Shown: one piece after another, positions 8,925 to 21,175 of the stretch | How positions within the stretch are numbered: the first letter of the stretch is position 1 | Layout of the letters: each line of letters starts with the position of its first letter | Source of the DNA: Pogonophryne albipinna | Lineage: Eukaryota; Chordata; Actinopteri; Perciformes; Artedidraconidae | Length of the DNA: 64,000 bases | Reading direction: 5' to 3' | Assembly: GCA_028583405.1 (NCBI GenBank) | Contig: CM053250.1 | Coordinates: 39,381,142 to 39,445,141 of the forward strand | Translations under genes and position numbers: made by a program | Notes under the pieces: model-generated | The model's input: only the letters and a program-made list of their open reading frames with translations | Told to the model about the DNA's origin: nothing | Databases searched by the model: none

Positions 8925-11900
8925 AAATATCTGAAATGTATATATTTTATGCATTAAAATGACGTGTATGCTACTACAGGTAGATAATAGATGTAAGAGC
9001 AGACATAAAACCTTTTGTGCTGTGGAGTTAATTTAATGACAGAAGGTTTGTATGATACATGTTTGAACTTGAAACCAGTGCTCAAATTAATAATCCTTTT
9101 ATTGGAACAACATAATGAATACACAACATATCTGTATCTGTAGTGTAAGGTTTAATGTATGTACATATGCTAAACATCCTCAAAGCCTATTCAAACATCT
9201 AAAAAAAAGTAGCTACTTAAATAAATAAAAACTCATGTGATTCATGTGGGCTTGAGTTTGAATTCAGGGTTGAATTGTGTCCAACCAGATTCAGACAAAC
9301 ATTTGCACTTTACAGATGTGGCTCCATGGATTGTCCTTGAATCAAGCCAAATGAGCAATAAGAGAATTAGAGAAAAAGCAAGACTGTGTGTTTATGAAGA
9401 GAGGGTAAATGTTCTGTCTTTAAATTAGCATCACGCTTTACTCCACAGTTATGAAGGGCTTCTTATTAGCAACAATCCCCCTTCAGTTTAAAAAGCGTTG
9501 GAACATACAAAGAACAAAGGACCTGCTTGTTTTTTTGCAAAATATATTATAATATATCAACGAATAATTCTGTATCTTGTAACCCCTTGACTTGACAATC
9601 TACTGTTGAATACTGTTGGAGGTGCCTCATGTATCTCTTTACTGCTTTATGTTTATTTTCTTTCAAATGTGGTGCCAACCACAATCCCTCTATGCAGGGT
9701 TTCTCTGGTTGACCAATCAAATATTTTCTTCCTTAAACTCTGTGTAATAACAAGGCCCAAATGATTCTGTGCAATTTAGTATGTGTACAAAGATCAGAGT
9801 GTTGGGGGGTGGATCACTGTGTCGTCATGTCCATGTCTTTGCACATTACTTTCAGTTCATACTTCTTGTGCATTGCCTGCTCAAATCTAGGACCAAATAT
9901 GGGATATAATAACAAGAAAGATTCCTTTCCAAACAGTTACTCTTTAGTTTGCAGCCGCTTGAAGACTAGCTCCAGACTTATATCTGCGTCAATGAACATT
10001 TGTTTTGAAAGCATTGGATCAAAAGACAATGTGCAATTTATAAAAGGAACGTTCTTAGTGGTGAACAATGCGTTTACCTCAGCTCTATGGGGATTTTAAG
10101 TCTCTTTCCGCTCATTGCTTTCCTTTTCAAGCAAACTACACTCCCATCAAACTTTTTTCCAGAAGCAACCGGTAGCTTTTTTCTGCTAAAATGATTTGAT
10201 AAACCCTCTGTACATTGCAGACCAAAAATGAACCGGCAGAAAGACATGGTAGACGTGTAAAGAGACTAACATTTGCTAACCTGCTAGCCACGTAACCTAA
10301 ATGAAATGAATATAGCTTTAAGATCCAGGAAGTGAACCTTTGGACCAGCGAATCAGAATACATCTGTTCATGCAGTTGAATTATATATTATAAAAGGATT
10401 TGAGCGTGTAAAGGCAATGGAAATGAAGCCTGAAATGTTTTATGTTTGAAAAACAGTGCCTATTTTGTTCTGGTGAAGTGGTGATGACTGTCCTCTGTAA
10501 TAACCGTTGACTTCAGATGTCTCCAATCACAGAATCTAAATGTATATAACATCCCCATCTCATTCAGAAGAATAGTCTTGTAGCTGGATATGACTTGGTA
10601 CACCTAAGATGGCTGCCGTGGAATGTTAAATAATGTAACTGGGACTCAAGAGAGCAGAGATTAGGGGAACCAGGGTTTGACTGACTATGGAGCTGATGCA
10701 TCAAAGACAAAGTAATGTAACATTTTGAGAATGATGAGCTGGTATTTCTGTGGAGGATATTTAGTCCCATGATGTCTCTGCTTTTGTTGCATTGGAAGGA
10801 TACAAATACAGGGCACAATTCTAAAAACATGATTACTCTGGCATTAAAAGGGTTGAATATTTGATGGAATAGAGCTTCGGACTGAACATGTTGGTATTGA
10901 TTAACACAACGTGTCATCTGACCCCTTATAGAGTGTACTATCCACCACATGTTAATTTCCATGCCCGCCATATGAGGTGTGCCACAGGAAGTTGTTCTGA
11001 TCCACCCGAAAGTGTCCTTTCTATGTATTCCACGTTTGTGATATTAACACCAATGGGATCACCTGTACATGACTCATCATCAATATAGATATATCCTGTA
11101 AAGATAATGTATGTATGTTTGTATATAAGTTATTATTGTATGCTGTTGGTTTGACTAAACCTGGGTGTAACGCCGCATGATATTGATGTTGTAAACTGAA
11201 GAGACACAGAAGATGCACAAACTGGTGATACTGATGGTGATCATTCTGTCAATAAATCACATTTACAACTCCACTTAGAGTACATTTTCTTTTGGAAACA
11301 AAGGATCTTATATTTATAGAATATAGGTATATTTACCATATATTTATTTATGATTTTTAACTTGATTGGATTTACAATTGGCTACTTTCCAACAACCCAC
11401 TGCAATAAATTGGAAGGCCAAAATTGAGTCCTATTTTTAACGTGTAGTAAAGTATGAGTATACTCTGGTGTGATGGAGTCTAGAAAACTAGAAAGACTTT
11501 AAAAAAGGATATAAAGGAATATCAAGGATAAAATAATAGACACGTGTAATATGTATTCAAATGTTGAAATGCATTTTCATATTCATACAAGCAGACAAAA
11601 AACCCCTGAGATAAATATGGACAGTGTTCAGCAACCTATTTTGCCTAATTAGACTTCTATCAACCAATCAAATCAGTTATATGAATAATAAAGATAAAAG
11701 AATGAAAGCCAGCAAGCATCCGTGCAGTATTCTAGAGACATTGGTAAACTACTTCTGCAAAAGTGCCAGAAGCTTTTTTTGCTTTTTTTCAATTTGTGGT
11801 AAATGTCCCAACAGACACCATGCATGTGTTTGATTTAAAGAGCCACTGTTGATTTAACACATAGTGGTCCGATCAATGTTCATGGTAAGTAGCATTCAGC

Positions 11901-12140
11901 CTGGGAAAACATATTTCCTATCTAGGAAACGAGAACTGTCATCAAATGTATCTGGACAGCACTACACATTACAACAGAAGCCTGTGGTAAAACTGGAGGT
12001 AGAGATGAAAAGATGCCCTTGGTTGCATTATGGGAAATGTAGGTTGTAAAGTTGGCAGAGTTTGGGATTAAATGTCAGGATATGTTGGACTCAGCGGGGC
12101 CCATTGGGAGTTTACCTGTTTCTCTAGTGTTCTTTATTGA
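8925..12140. other. mapk8ip1 3-prime flank, no gene seen
   Basis: No coding exon, RNA gene or bounded repeat is recognised. AATAAA signals near 9222 and at 11251-11256 are candidate polyadenylation sites on the plus strand for a long mapk8ip1 3-prime UTR. A GCATTATGGGAAATGTAG motif at 12025-12045 resembles a ZNF143/SBS-type promoter element but stands alone. The sequence is AT-rich and appears single copy within the window. Confidence 0.4.
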
Positions 12141-13813
12141 GGTGCTATATAATAATAATAAAGCTTTATTTATATAGCACGTTTCATAGAGCACATTTAC
12201 AAAATGGCACACATCTCAAGTTAAAAATGAACAAGAAATTCCCCTCAGATCAGATGTTGAAGGTCTCCGATCATGCTATTTTTAGGCATATATTATGGGT
12301 CTCAGATATGTAAAAAATATATAAAAATCATGTCTATGGTGTGTTTTGCTCAAAATACCAAACAAATCACCCATTCTAGCCATACCTCCCTCTATTTCAG
12401 CCCGTTAGAGAAGTGCTGATTTTGGGTCCTTAGCTGTAAAAAAACAAAAAAAGAGGGGGTGGGAGCTAATGCCTGCTCGGAATTCTACCGAGAGATTCTC
12501 AGCTAAACGCTGCCGTGATTAAACGCCATATCATGTTCAAAACCACATCAAGCATTATTTCTGAAACAGTATGGAGCTTTTTCTCTTGCGGGTTTACCAC
12601 AAGGTGAGTACCTTTTTTTATTTCCTGCTTTTTTACACATACTCTCACCAGTACAGGTTAGCTCTGAGTGTTAGCGATGCTTGCTAATGTAAACAAAGAC
12701 CATATTACGTCCAAAACACGTCGGGCATTGTTTCTGATAGCAACGTTTCTGATAGGGCCGTGAGCGTAAAGCCAGCCCACATTTCCGATAATACGTCATA
12801 TCGGACGCAAATCTGGATCAGCTCCATTGTACCCCCGTTTTCAGAGATGTGGGTACGGAGGAAAAGAGAGAGGGTTTTATTTTCCGACACTTTGAGTTCC
12901 CTGACACACCGGAGACACATCATTATGTATTAAAGACATAAACAATTGCATTTTGCATGATAGGACACTTTTAAGACCTTTTCAGATACATGCAGCATAG
13001 CAGGGTTAAGAGACACAAGAAGGTAAAAGATATGAGGATACAAATAAAATACGATAAAATAAATATTGATTCCTCTCGGAAAATAAGACTGTGAATCGAT
13101 GGAACAATATGAAACCCTATAAAATAAAGTAAACATATGTGTCCAACAAAAATAAAAAAAGTTAAAACCCTCTAAGACCTATACAATAAATTAAAGAATA
13201 TAAAAGTAGGTAAATAACAAAGACTAAAGGCTAATACAAATCTAAAAAGATGTGTCTTTAGCTGTCGTTGAAAAATGTCCACTGAGCTGGCCTCTCAGAT
13301 ATTTCCTGGTAGGGTGTTCCAGTTTGGGGTTGAGTGGATAAAAGCTGCCTCACACATTTTATTTTGGGGGACTTAAGGGATATTAAAAAGCTGAAGAGGA
13401 CCTCTGGGCTCGTCCAGGGACAGAAAACGAGACTGAGATACGTGGGTACCAAACCATTAAGAGCTTTAAAAACCAGTACAAGTCAAATCAATTCTAAAAG
13501 ACACTGGCAGCCAATGTAGTGCAGCTAAAACAGAGTAATGTGCTCTCTTTTTTCTGTTTTTTGTTAAAAGCCTGCAGGTGGAGTGCTGGATAAGTTGCAG
13601 CTTTTCGATATACTGTTTTGGAAGACCAGCAAAGAGTGCATTACAGTAGTCCAACCTACTTAATATGAATGCATGAATAAGCTTTTCAGCGTCTTGTTGG
13701 TTTGAAAATAGGCGTACTTTGGCAATATTTCTTAGGTGGAACAAATATATAAAGTCACTTGAAGACCCCATCAGAGTCAGACAGCAACACAAATGGTCCA
13801 CATCAGGCCTCAC
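12141..13813 (-). mobile_element. L2-like LINE 3-prime fragment
   Basis: On the minus strand, 13813-13466 encodes a reverse-transcriptase C-terminal stretch with the LINE-2 type phrases AFILSRLDYCNALFAGLP, LQLIQHS and LAALHWLPV. A second frame (13452-13258) continues to QRQLKTHLF, the usual end of this protein. The non-coding tail ends near 12141 with TTTATTTATATAGCAC-type sequence and a short TAA repeat. Frames are broken, so it is a dead, 5-prime truncated copy. A TTAA-type element (12261-12970) is inserted in the tail. Clade assignment is from recognition of the protein tail. Confidence 0.65.
12261..12970. mobile_element. TTAA-target MITE inside the L2 tail
   Basis: The left end AGGTCTCCGATCATGC and right end (reverse complement AAGTGTCCTATCATGC) are imperfect inverted repeats. 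The flanks are TTGA (12257-12260) and TTAA (12971-12974), so a TTAA duplication with one change. The termini resemble those of the element at 34078-34948 (AGGGGACCTATCATGC). TTAA targets are typical of piggyBac and Kolobok transposons; which one cannot be decided because no transposase is encoded. Confidence 0.5.
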
Positions 13814-14311
13814 AGTTATATGTTTTTATTCACAGTGTAAGTCAGGATATTCATTTTACATTCACATAGTAAGGTTTATGTAACTATATCCAACTAATAA
13901 GGCAATGAATGTAAAGTGTAAATGTATGCTGGAGCTGTTCAATGTGTCAGTCCTTTCTTCAGTGTCTGTTCCTCAACATGCTGAGCACAGCAGATGGACG
14001 TGTAGAACATGCATCACTACACTCAATGGTTGTTAGAATACGATTGACTTTTTCCATGAAAGCTTTAGTGTTTATGTCCAGTGTTGTGTCGATCCTTTAA
14101 AAGGGAAGGATATAAAGCAGCAGGAAAACCGTCCACCTACAGACCAGTAGGTTAAGTAGCAACTAACCTACAATACCTAGAACTACTTTACTGATTAGTG
14201 TTTCAGAATGGTATGATATCAGTGCATGACAGAAACTGGGTTTCAGGGAAAACTGTGAATAAACACACGGCAGCCTCAGAGCATTATCATGTCACATGAC
14301 CACACAGCATA
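13814..14311. other. probable cstpp1 3-prime UTR, no gene seen
   Basis: No exon or bounded repeat is recognised. On the minus strand AATAAA (13825-13830) is a candidate polyadenylation signal for cstpp1, whose stop is at 15314. If so, the 3-prime UTR contains the MITE at 14312-15059. This is inference from position only. Confidence 0.3.
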
Positions 14312-15059
14312 TGCCCCTTTCACACCAACGCGGTTCCAGGGCCGGTTCGGAGCTGGAGCTTGAAAAGCACCGGGTTTTCCTGTTCACACCGCAGTGGAGC
14401 CGCCTCTAAGCTCCGGAATCCGGTTCGTTTCAAGCAACAAAAAGTTGTCGGTCTAGAAAGCAAGCTCCGCATACGTCACACTTACGTCGGAGGCGGGGGA
14501 GGGGCGGAATCAACCTCTAACAACAACAAAAAGCCTGCGTTGTATCCAGTTTGTACACAACGATGGAGAAACTTAACAAGCAGCAGTGGTCCACTGAAGA
14601 GACCAGCTACCTACTGGGAATCTGGTCTTCCGAAGAGGTACAGAGGAAGCTGGAGGGGAGCATGCTAGCTAGCTCTAACGCCATCGAATAGGACGTATAT
14701 TTACCTCGTCGTTGAAGTTGATGATGATGATTGTAGAACTTTTGAATGTAGCATGTAACGACTGTAAAGTTGGTAGTAAAGTCGTGCCATTTCTTCCATT
14801 TAGACAGAGCAAAACCAAAACGAGTAGCGCTTCAATACAATCGGCCATTATTGTTGTTGTCGATGTGAGGGGTTTCCGCGCGGTTTGGCTTTATGAAGCA
14901 GGCACGCAAACGGTTACGTCATGGCGCAAACGATGACGCAGCACCAGTCGGGCTCTGAGCGGTGTGAACAGAGCGGGAGCTGAACCGAAGAACCGGTTCC
15001 AAACCAGAAAAGCTCAAGCACGGAGCTAGTACGGGAAAAGCCTTGGTGTGAAAGGGGCA
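14312..15059 (+). mobile_element. PIF/Harbinger-like MITE carrying a Myb/SANT-like exon
   Basis: The ends TGCCCCTTTCACACCAA and its near reverse complement at 15043-15059 form inverted repeats. ATA flanks both sides (14309-14311, 15060-15062), a 3-bp target duplication. Within it, 14563-14691 encodes 42 aa starting MEKLNKQQWSTEETSYLLGI, the trihelix/Myb-SANT-like DNA-binding start found in the accessory protein of PIF/Harbinger transposons, followed by an early stop. No transposase frame is present. A related copy in inverted orientation occupies 36747-37608. Superfamily assignment is inferred from the Myb-like peptide and 3-bp duplication. Confidence 0.6.
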
Positions 15060-15313
15060 ATAGAGAACAATGAGAAGCATCAACAGTGGATCTGATGTAG
15101 ACCGTTCTTCCTCTGGATAACTCTCTTCTTGACAGCAATGCTGGAAAAATAGAAGACTGGAGTGATCTGTCACAAGGTTGAGTGTTCTCTTGCACAGCTG
15201 TCCTCTTATCCACTGTCAGTATATGGATCTATATAGCAAATAATGGGCAAGACAGTTTTGAATGTTCCATTCAGCCGCTGTGTATTTGGGAATGAAAGCT
15301 GAAAGGTGAGAGG

Positions 15314-18300
15314 TCAGTTTTCAGAGGAGTCCGTCTCCTCTGTGGAGCCATCACTTTCCACCTCTATCCTCCTTCTGTGGTGGATGTTCCTTCTGGGGGA
15401 GGCCTTCCTCTGCAGCATCTCCTTCAGCCCCCCCACCGCACTGCCGCTGCTGTTGCTACCAGGACTCACAGAGATCTGGGCGATTCTGGACAGTGCAGGA
15501 CAAAGTAAGAGATATTAAGAGAAGTAAAAAAAACTGTCAAAATAAAGAAAATAAAACGAGTTGGCTAGCCTCCTGTGCAGCATCCCGTTTTCCTTTTTGA
15601 TACACGAGAGTGTTTGTGTGTGTGTTCTCTCACAGTTTGTCCAGTTCTTGGTCCATCTCTGGGTCAATCAGAAACTCTGCCTTGTTGGGTAATGCTCCTG
15701 CAGAAAGAGGGCAGAAAAAGAGTCATCCTTTTGAAGCAGTATTAATGAAAATCCCCTAAATGCTTAACGATTGTATAATGAATTGTTATGTCTTAAGTGA
15801 AAGGGATTACATGTGGTGATCAACGCAGAGAATTGTCACCACCTCAACAAAAAAAATACACTAAACACTGCCCTGCACTTAACAGCTGTTACAAAGTTAG
15901 CAACTAGCTGGTAAACATAAGAGAGGATTCAGAAGCTAATGAGTCCTAAAAACAGAGCGAAGAGAGTAGATGTGGAAAATCCCTCTCCCACCCCCCTCTG
16001 CCTGCTCCCTCCTCCTGCCACCCTGGAGGGGCGGAGCTAGCTAATCAATAAAGGCAGCCAGCTCACCTGTGGCAAATCCTTCCCCCCATGAACAAAGAAG
16101 TTGGCTGGCCTAATGCAACTCCTGAGCACCAATTGTTTGTCAGAGTAAATAATCAGTAAGTTTTATTTTGCTTTGTATTGTATTCTCATAGCAGCTTGAG
16201 TAGTTTATCTCCCTATTTTCTGTACCGTTTAGATTGAATTTAGTTACCTTATTTCTACATTTCATATACTTGTGTAAAAAGATAACTGTTTTGCTGGAAT
16301 ATCACTTGAAGTATGAATATTACAATTAAGACAAACTAGAATCAACAAATTACAATAAAAACAATGATCTGGAACTCCTGCCTCCATGTGCTCATCTTTA
16401 AATCCACTGCGTTGACGGTTAATCCTTGAACCAACCACCTTCACAACCCTCAATATTCTTCAGTGGATATTGGAGGTACAGTCATGAAATGGACAGAAAG
16501 AAGACTACAAATGAACATTAATGTTCTGTTTCTTTTTCTGGAGGTGGATAGGTCTTACTGCTGCAATGGCCTCAAGTGGCCAAGAACATTCATTAATGCA
16601 GCTTAAAAACATGACACAAAGCTAGCTTTCCATGATGATAGGCTGAATTCACATTTACAATAACTATTTATCTCTACAACTATTTAATTTATCGGATTAA
16701 AAAAATCTAAATTTGCCATGTAGTAGGTGGACATACCCTTGAATGCCTAGTTTAACATAATGAATACACCTACCAATAGCTTGGTTGATGGCTTCCTGTT
16801 TAGCCAGGCTCATTAGGAAGCTGTAGTAAGAGATTCTGTTGGTCTGTTCCAGCACTCCCCTCATACAGGACCTTGGAGGATGACTACACAAACACAACAC
16901 ACGATACTTCAATCACCTTCTGGTCTTATTTTCTTCCACACATGTTCCCCTTTTACACTGCGGTGGTTCCAGGGCCAGTGCTGGTGCTTCCACTGCACCG
17001 GAGCCCTACTCTCCGCCCGGAAGTTGCTTTCACTGAGGCACCCTCTCTTGAAAGGCAGGCACCAAGAGCTGAGAGCAACATAAGTCTTCAGCTTACACAC
17101 GTAGGGGGCGGAGAGGTTGTTTTGAACAGCAGCATATCACAAACCTTTCTTTCTTGTTTTCATATGTATTGATAGGAGAACAAAAATCAGGTTTAAGGTG
17201 TAAATAATACATTTACAAGTTGTCATATCAGACTTTCAGAAAATATATCATAGGGAAAATACTCCTGATAAACCAGCAGAGACAGCTAATGCCACAATGA
17301 TGGCAACAAGTACATACTCATACAAAGTATTTATGATAAATAATACATTTGCGTGTACACCATGTATGTTCTACAGCGTGGAGTTTTATATCATCCGTGA
17401 ATGAATACAATTATTATTTAATGTTTATTATTGATTGACTGGCTAAGGTGGCTAGGCTAACATCATCTATGTAGAATGAGAAACTTCACTTTATCGTCAA
17501 ACTTGTTCAATGTGGGGCCCCCCAGGGCTGCATGAGTTCAATGTGGGGCCCCTCTGGGCTGCATGAGTTCAATGTGGGGCCCCTCTGGGCTGCATGAGTT
17601 CAATGTGGGGCCCCTCTGGGCTGCATGAGTTCAATGTGGGGCCCCCCAGGGCTGCATGAGTTCAATGTGGGGCCCCCCAGGGCTGCATGAGTTCAATGTG
17701 GGGCCCCTCTAGGCTGCATGAGTTCAATGTGGGGCCACCCAGGGCTGCATGAGTTCAATGTGGGGCCCCCCAGGGCTGCATGAGTTCAATGTGGGGCCCC
17801 TCTGGGCAGCATGAGTTCAATGTGGGGCCCCTCTGGGCTGCATGAGTTCAATGTGGGGCCCCCCAGGGCTGCATGAGTTCAATCTGGGGCCCCCCAGGGC
17901 TGCATGAGTTCAATGTAGGGCCCTCAGGGCTGCATGAGTTCAATGTAGAGCCCCCAGGGCTGCATGAGTTCAATGTGGGGCCCCTCTGGACTCTCTACAC
18001 TGACGATTGTCGTACCAACACACCAAATCAATACATTATTAGTAGGGGTGTAACGGTACACGTACCCGTACCGGGCCCTTAGGTTCGGTACACGTGTGTA
18101 CCGAAGTGTACCGAACGAATATAACGTTAAACGTAAAAAAAAATGAGAACGTGAACAACTTCTTGGAAGTAATCTCAGGTGCTGCGTCGCAGCATTCAGA
18201 GTAATTTGCTCACATTGTGTTCAACGCGTCATAGAGCGAGCAAGTCATTTCATTGGACGAGAGGCATACTATGAGAGCTGGTCAGAGGGATGCGTTCAGA

Positions 18301-21142
18301 TGTAGTCAGTAATTTGAGGAACTATCGAAATGGCGAACGCAGATAAAGTTGAGCCCGAAAATCCTCCAGCATCATTGAAGTCTCCGGTTTGGGAACATTT
18401 TGGTTTCGCAGTTACGTACAAGGATGACGGACAAAGACAGGTGGACCGAACCAAAGCTGTTTGTCGGCATTGTTCAACTACAATTGGTTACGCGGCTGGC
18501 AATACATCAAACTTGCACACTCATTTGAAAAGGCATCACCCGAACGTGAATATCACCGGTACCAAAAGACTGAAGTGCAAACCCAACTCCCGCTAGCATT
18601 TAAGCCTCCACCACTCGCAAAAAGTTCAGACCGAGCCAAAGCTATTACAAACGCCAAATATCCTTATGTTGCCATGTTAGCAAAGCGCTACCTGGCTGTA
18701 TCTGCTACCTCTGTCCCTAGAGAGGGTGTTCTCCACAGCAGGAGACATTGTTAGTGCCAGCAGATCTGCCCTTTCGGCAAGCAATGTGGACAAGTAAATT
18801 TTTCTTTAAAAAAACATGAAAATACAATGACAAGCAAGTCCTAATGTCAAACTGGCTGCTTTGGTACTAGTACAGTACAGTTCAAATACAGATTATTTCA
18901 GTTCATCGAAAAGCTGCACCTTAATGTTTATGTTATTATATTTTATATTTATTTGAGTGAATATTCATAGTTTAATAATAATTAAAAACCCAAAACTAAT
19001 AGTTTATGTTTTGTGAGTACTAGTACAGTAAAGTTCAAATACAGATTATTTCAGTTCATCGAAATGCTGCATCTTAATGTTTATTTTATTATATTTTGTA
19101 TTTATTTGAGTGAATACATTATTCACAGTTTAATAATAATTTAAAAAAAATATGTTATGTTTTGTGATAATTTTTTCTGCTGTACCGAAAACGTACCGAA
19201 CCGAACCGTGACCTAAAAACCGAGGTACGTACCGAACCGAAATGTTTGTGAACCGTTACACCCCTAATTATTAGGTACTCTAATGATACAGTGTTAATAT
19301 CTCTGTTAAGTAACTCACACAACCTTTGGCTGTAAATCAAGTGGTTGAGTGATAATAATTCTATAAGAGATTAATAGCAAAAAAACAGAGGAAAATGTGT
19401 GTTTGGCTCACCATCTGACTCCCATACAGTCCCCATTGTAATACTTGTAACAAAGAATACAAGCAGGTACTTCCATATAAATATGTGGGCGCAGTGATAC
19501 CATCTGGTATCCTGGAAAGATCTCATTGAATACACCTACCAAAAGGACAAAACAAATCATTTTGTTTTCGCTGCCTTAGGTCTTTCAGGGCGAGTAGACA
19601 AATGATTCTTTAATTTGTTTACATCTCTGATTTTCACTGTTCTTCAGTATTGCAATACTAAATGCTACACGTGTTTGTCTACTGCTTTAAAACTGCTCCA
19701 CCAGCTGAACACCTGCTCAAAGATTATAGGTAAACCCTGTGAGAGACTTTAGGCATCAGCCTACCATAACTACATATTAACATCATCTCTGACCCCAACC
19801 AAGATTCAAGGCTTTTGTTGTCATGCGAACATAGCTACAGTGTAGACCAAGATTCAAGGCTTTTGTTGTCATTCGAACATAGCTACAGTGTAGACCAAGA
19901 TTCAAGGCTTTTGTTGTCATGCGAACATAGCTACAGTGTAGACCAAGATTCAAGGCTTTTGTTGTCATGCGAACATAGCTACAGTGTAGACCAAGATTCA
20001 AGGCTTTTGTTGTCATTCGAACATAGCTACAGTGTAGTTATGTTTAGAGATGTCCCGATCCGATCACGTGATCGGGGATCGGAGCCGATCACGTGATTTT
20101 CAAAAGATCGGGAGAAAAAAAATCGGGGATCGGGATTTTTTTTTTTTTTTTTTTATAATTTTTTTTCATTTTATTTAATATTACAAAACAAAAATGACCA
20201 TGTTCACGTCTTAAAGTCACCCTGAGGCCTTAGTTTTGGTTTGAAATGACACAACATCATGTATGTGTTGCTTCTTTTGGGCTTGTTTTCAGACCTGGTT
20301 GCTTATTTCTCTCAAAGCTGGCAACAGAGTGGGCGCGCAGTGTCTAGCAGTAAGCTAACGAGAGGCTACGTTCAGCTGGTGACTCGGGACTCGGGACAGA
20401 GAAAATGTCAGGAGTTTGGAAGTATTATAAAATTGAAAGCGAGGGCAGTGTAACAGCCAGATGCAATGTTTGCAAGGCGGAGGTTCCGCGTGGTGGAAAG
20501 AACAGAGCTACGTTCAACACGACCAATCTAATACGCCACCTGAGAAACAAACACCAACAACAACAGGACGAGTACACAGCGGCCACTCAGGTAACGGCAC
20601 TGAAACAACCGACACTTTCAGAGACTTTTAAAAGGAAAGAGAAACTGCCCCAGAACAGTGAAAAGGCCAAACAAATAACAGCCAAGATAGCTAAACTCAT
20701 CGCGTTGGATGACCAGCCGTTATCTGTTACCTTTTTTTTCTCTTAATGCATTGCATAAAGATCGGATCGGGAAAAATCGGTATCGGCAGATTGTCAAAAT
20801 CAAATGATCGGAATCGGATCGGGAGCAAAAAAATGTGATCGGGACATCCCTAGTTATGTTGATGGAAATCTTAGGTCACAGGCTCCTCCAACAGTGCAAC
20901 ACAATAAAACTGATACAATAGTGCAAGTAAATACAATAAACCATGTCCTGAACAGTGAATATGAAATGTTACCATCAAATTGTAGTTACGGGGTCCCAAT
21001 AAAGTAAGACTGAAGCACTCCTTTTCTTTTCCTTGAATCTTGTTTTAATCTTTGATCTTTGATTGATGTTGCAAATGGAGCTGCTGTGATGCAAGAAAAA
21101 TGTCAGACTGGATCTGACAATAAATCATTATCGTATCATATC

Positions 21143-21175
<33 letters not shown>

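Noticed and set aside
10564..10971. 135-codon minus-strand frame
   Set aside because: No recognisable domain and no splice or promoter context; it is likely a chance frame in the mapk8ip1 flank.
17507..17990. Regularly repeated 31-bp units resembling a CRISPR array
   Set aside because: Units are directly adjacent with no unique spacers, and the context is a vertebrate intron; it is a minisatellite.
19535..19560. Sequence GAATACACCTACCAA resembling the donor side of cstpp1 exon 7
   Set aside because: No coding match follows it, and the cstpp1 frame is already complete without it.
19783..20096. Open frames on both strands with 16-residue repeats
   Set aside because: They arise from a 48-bp tandem repeat (a multiple of three); there is no start context, homology or codon signal.
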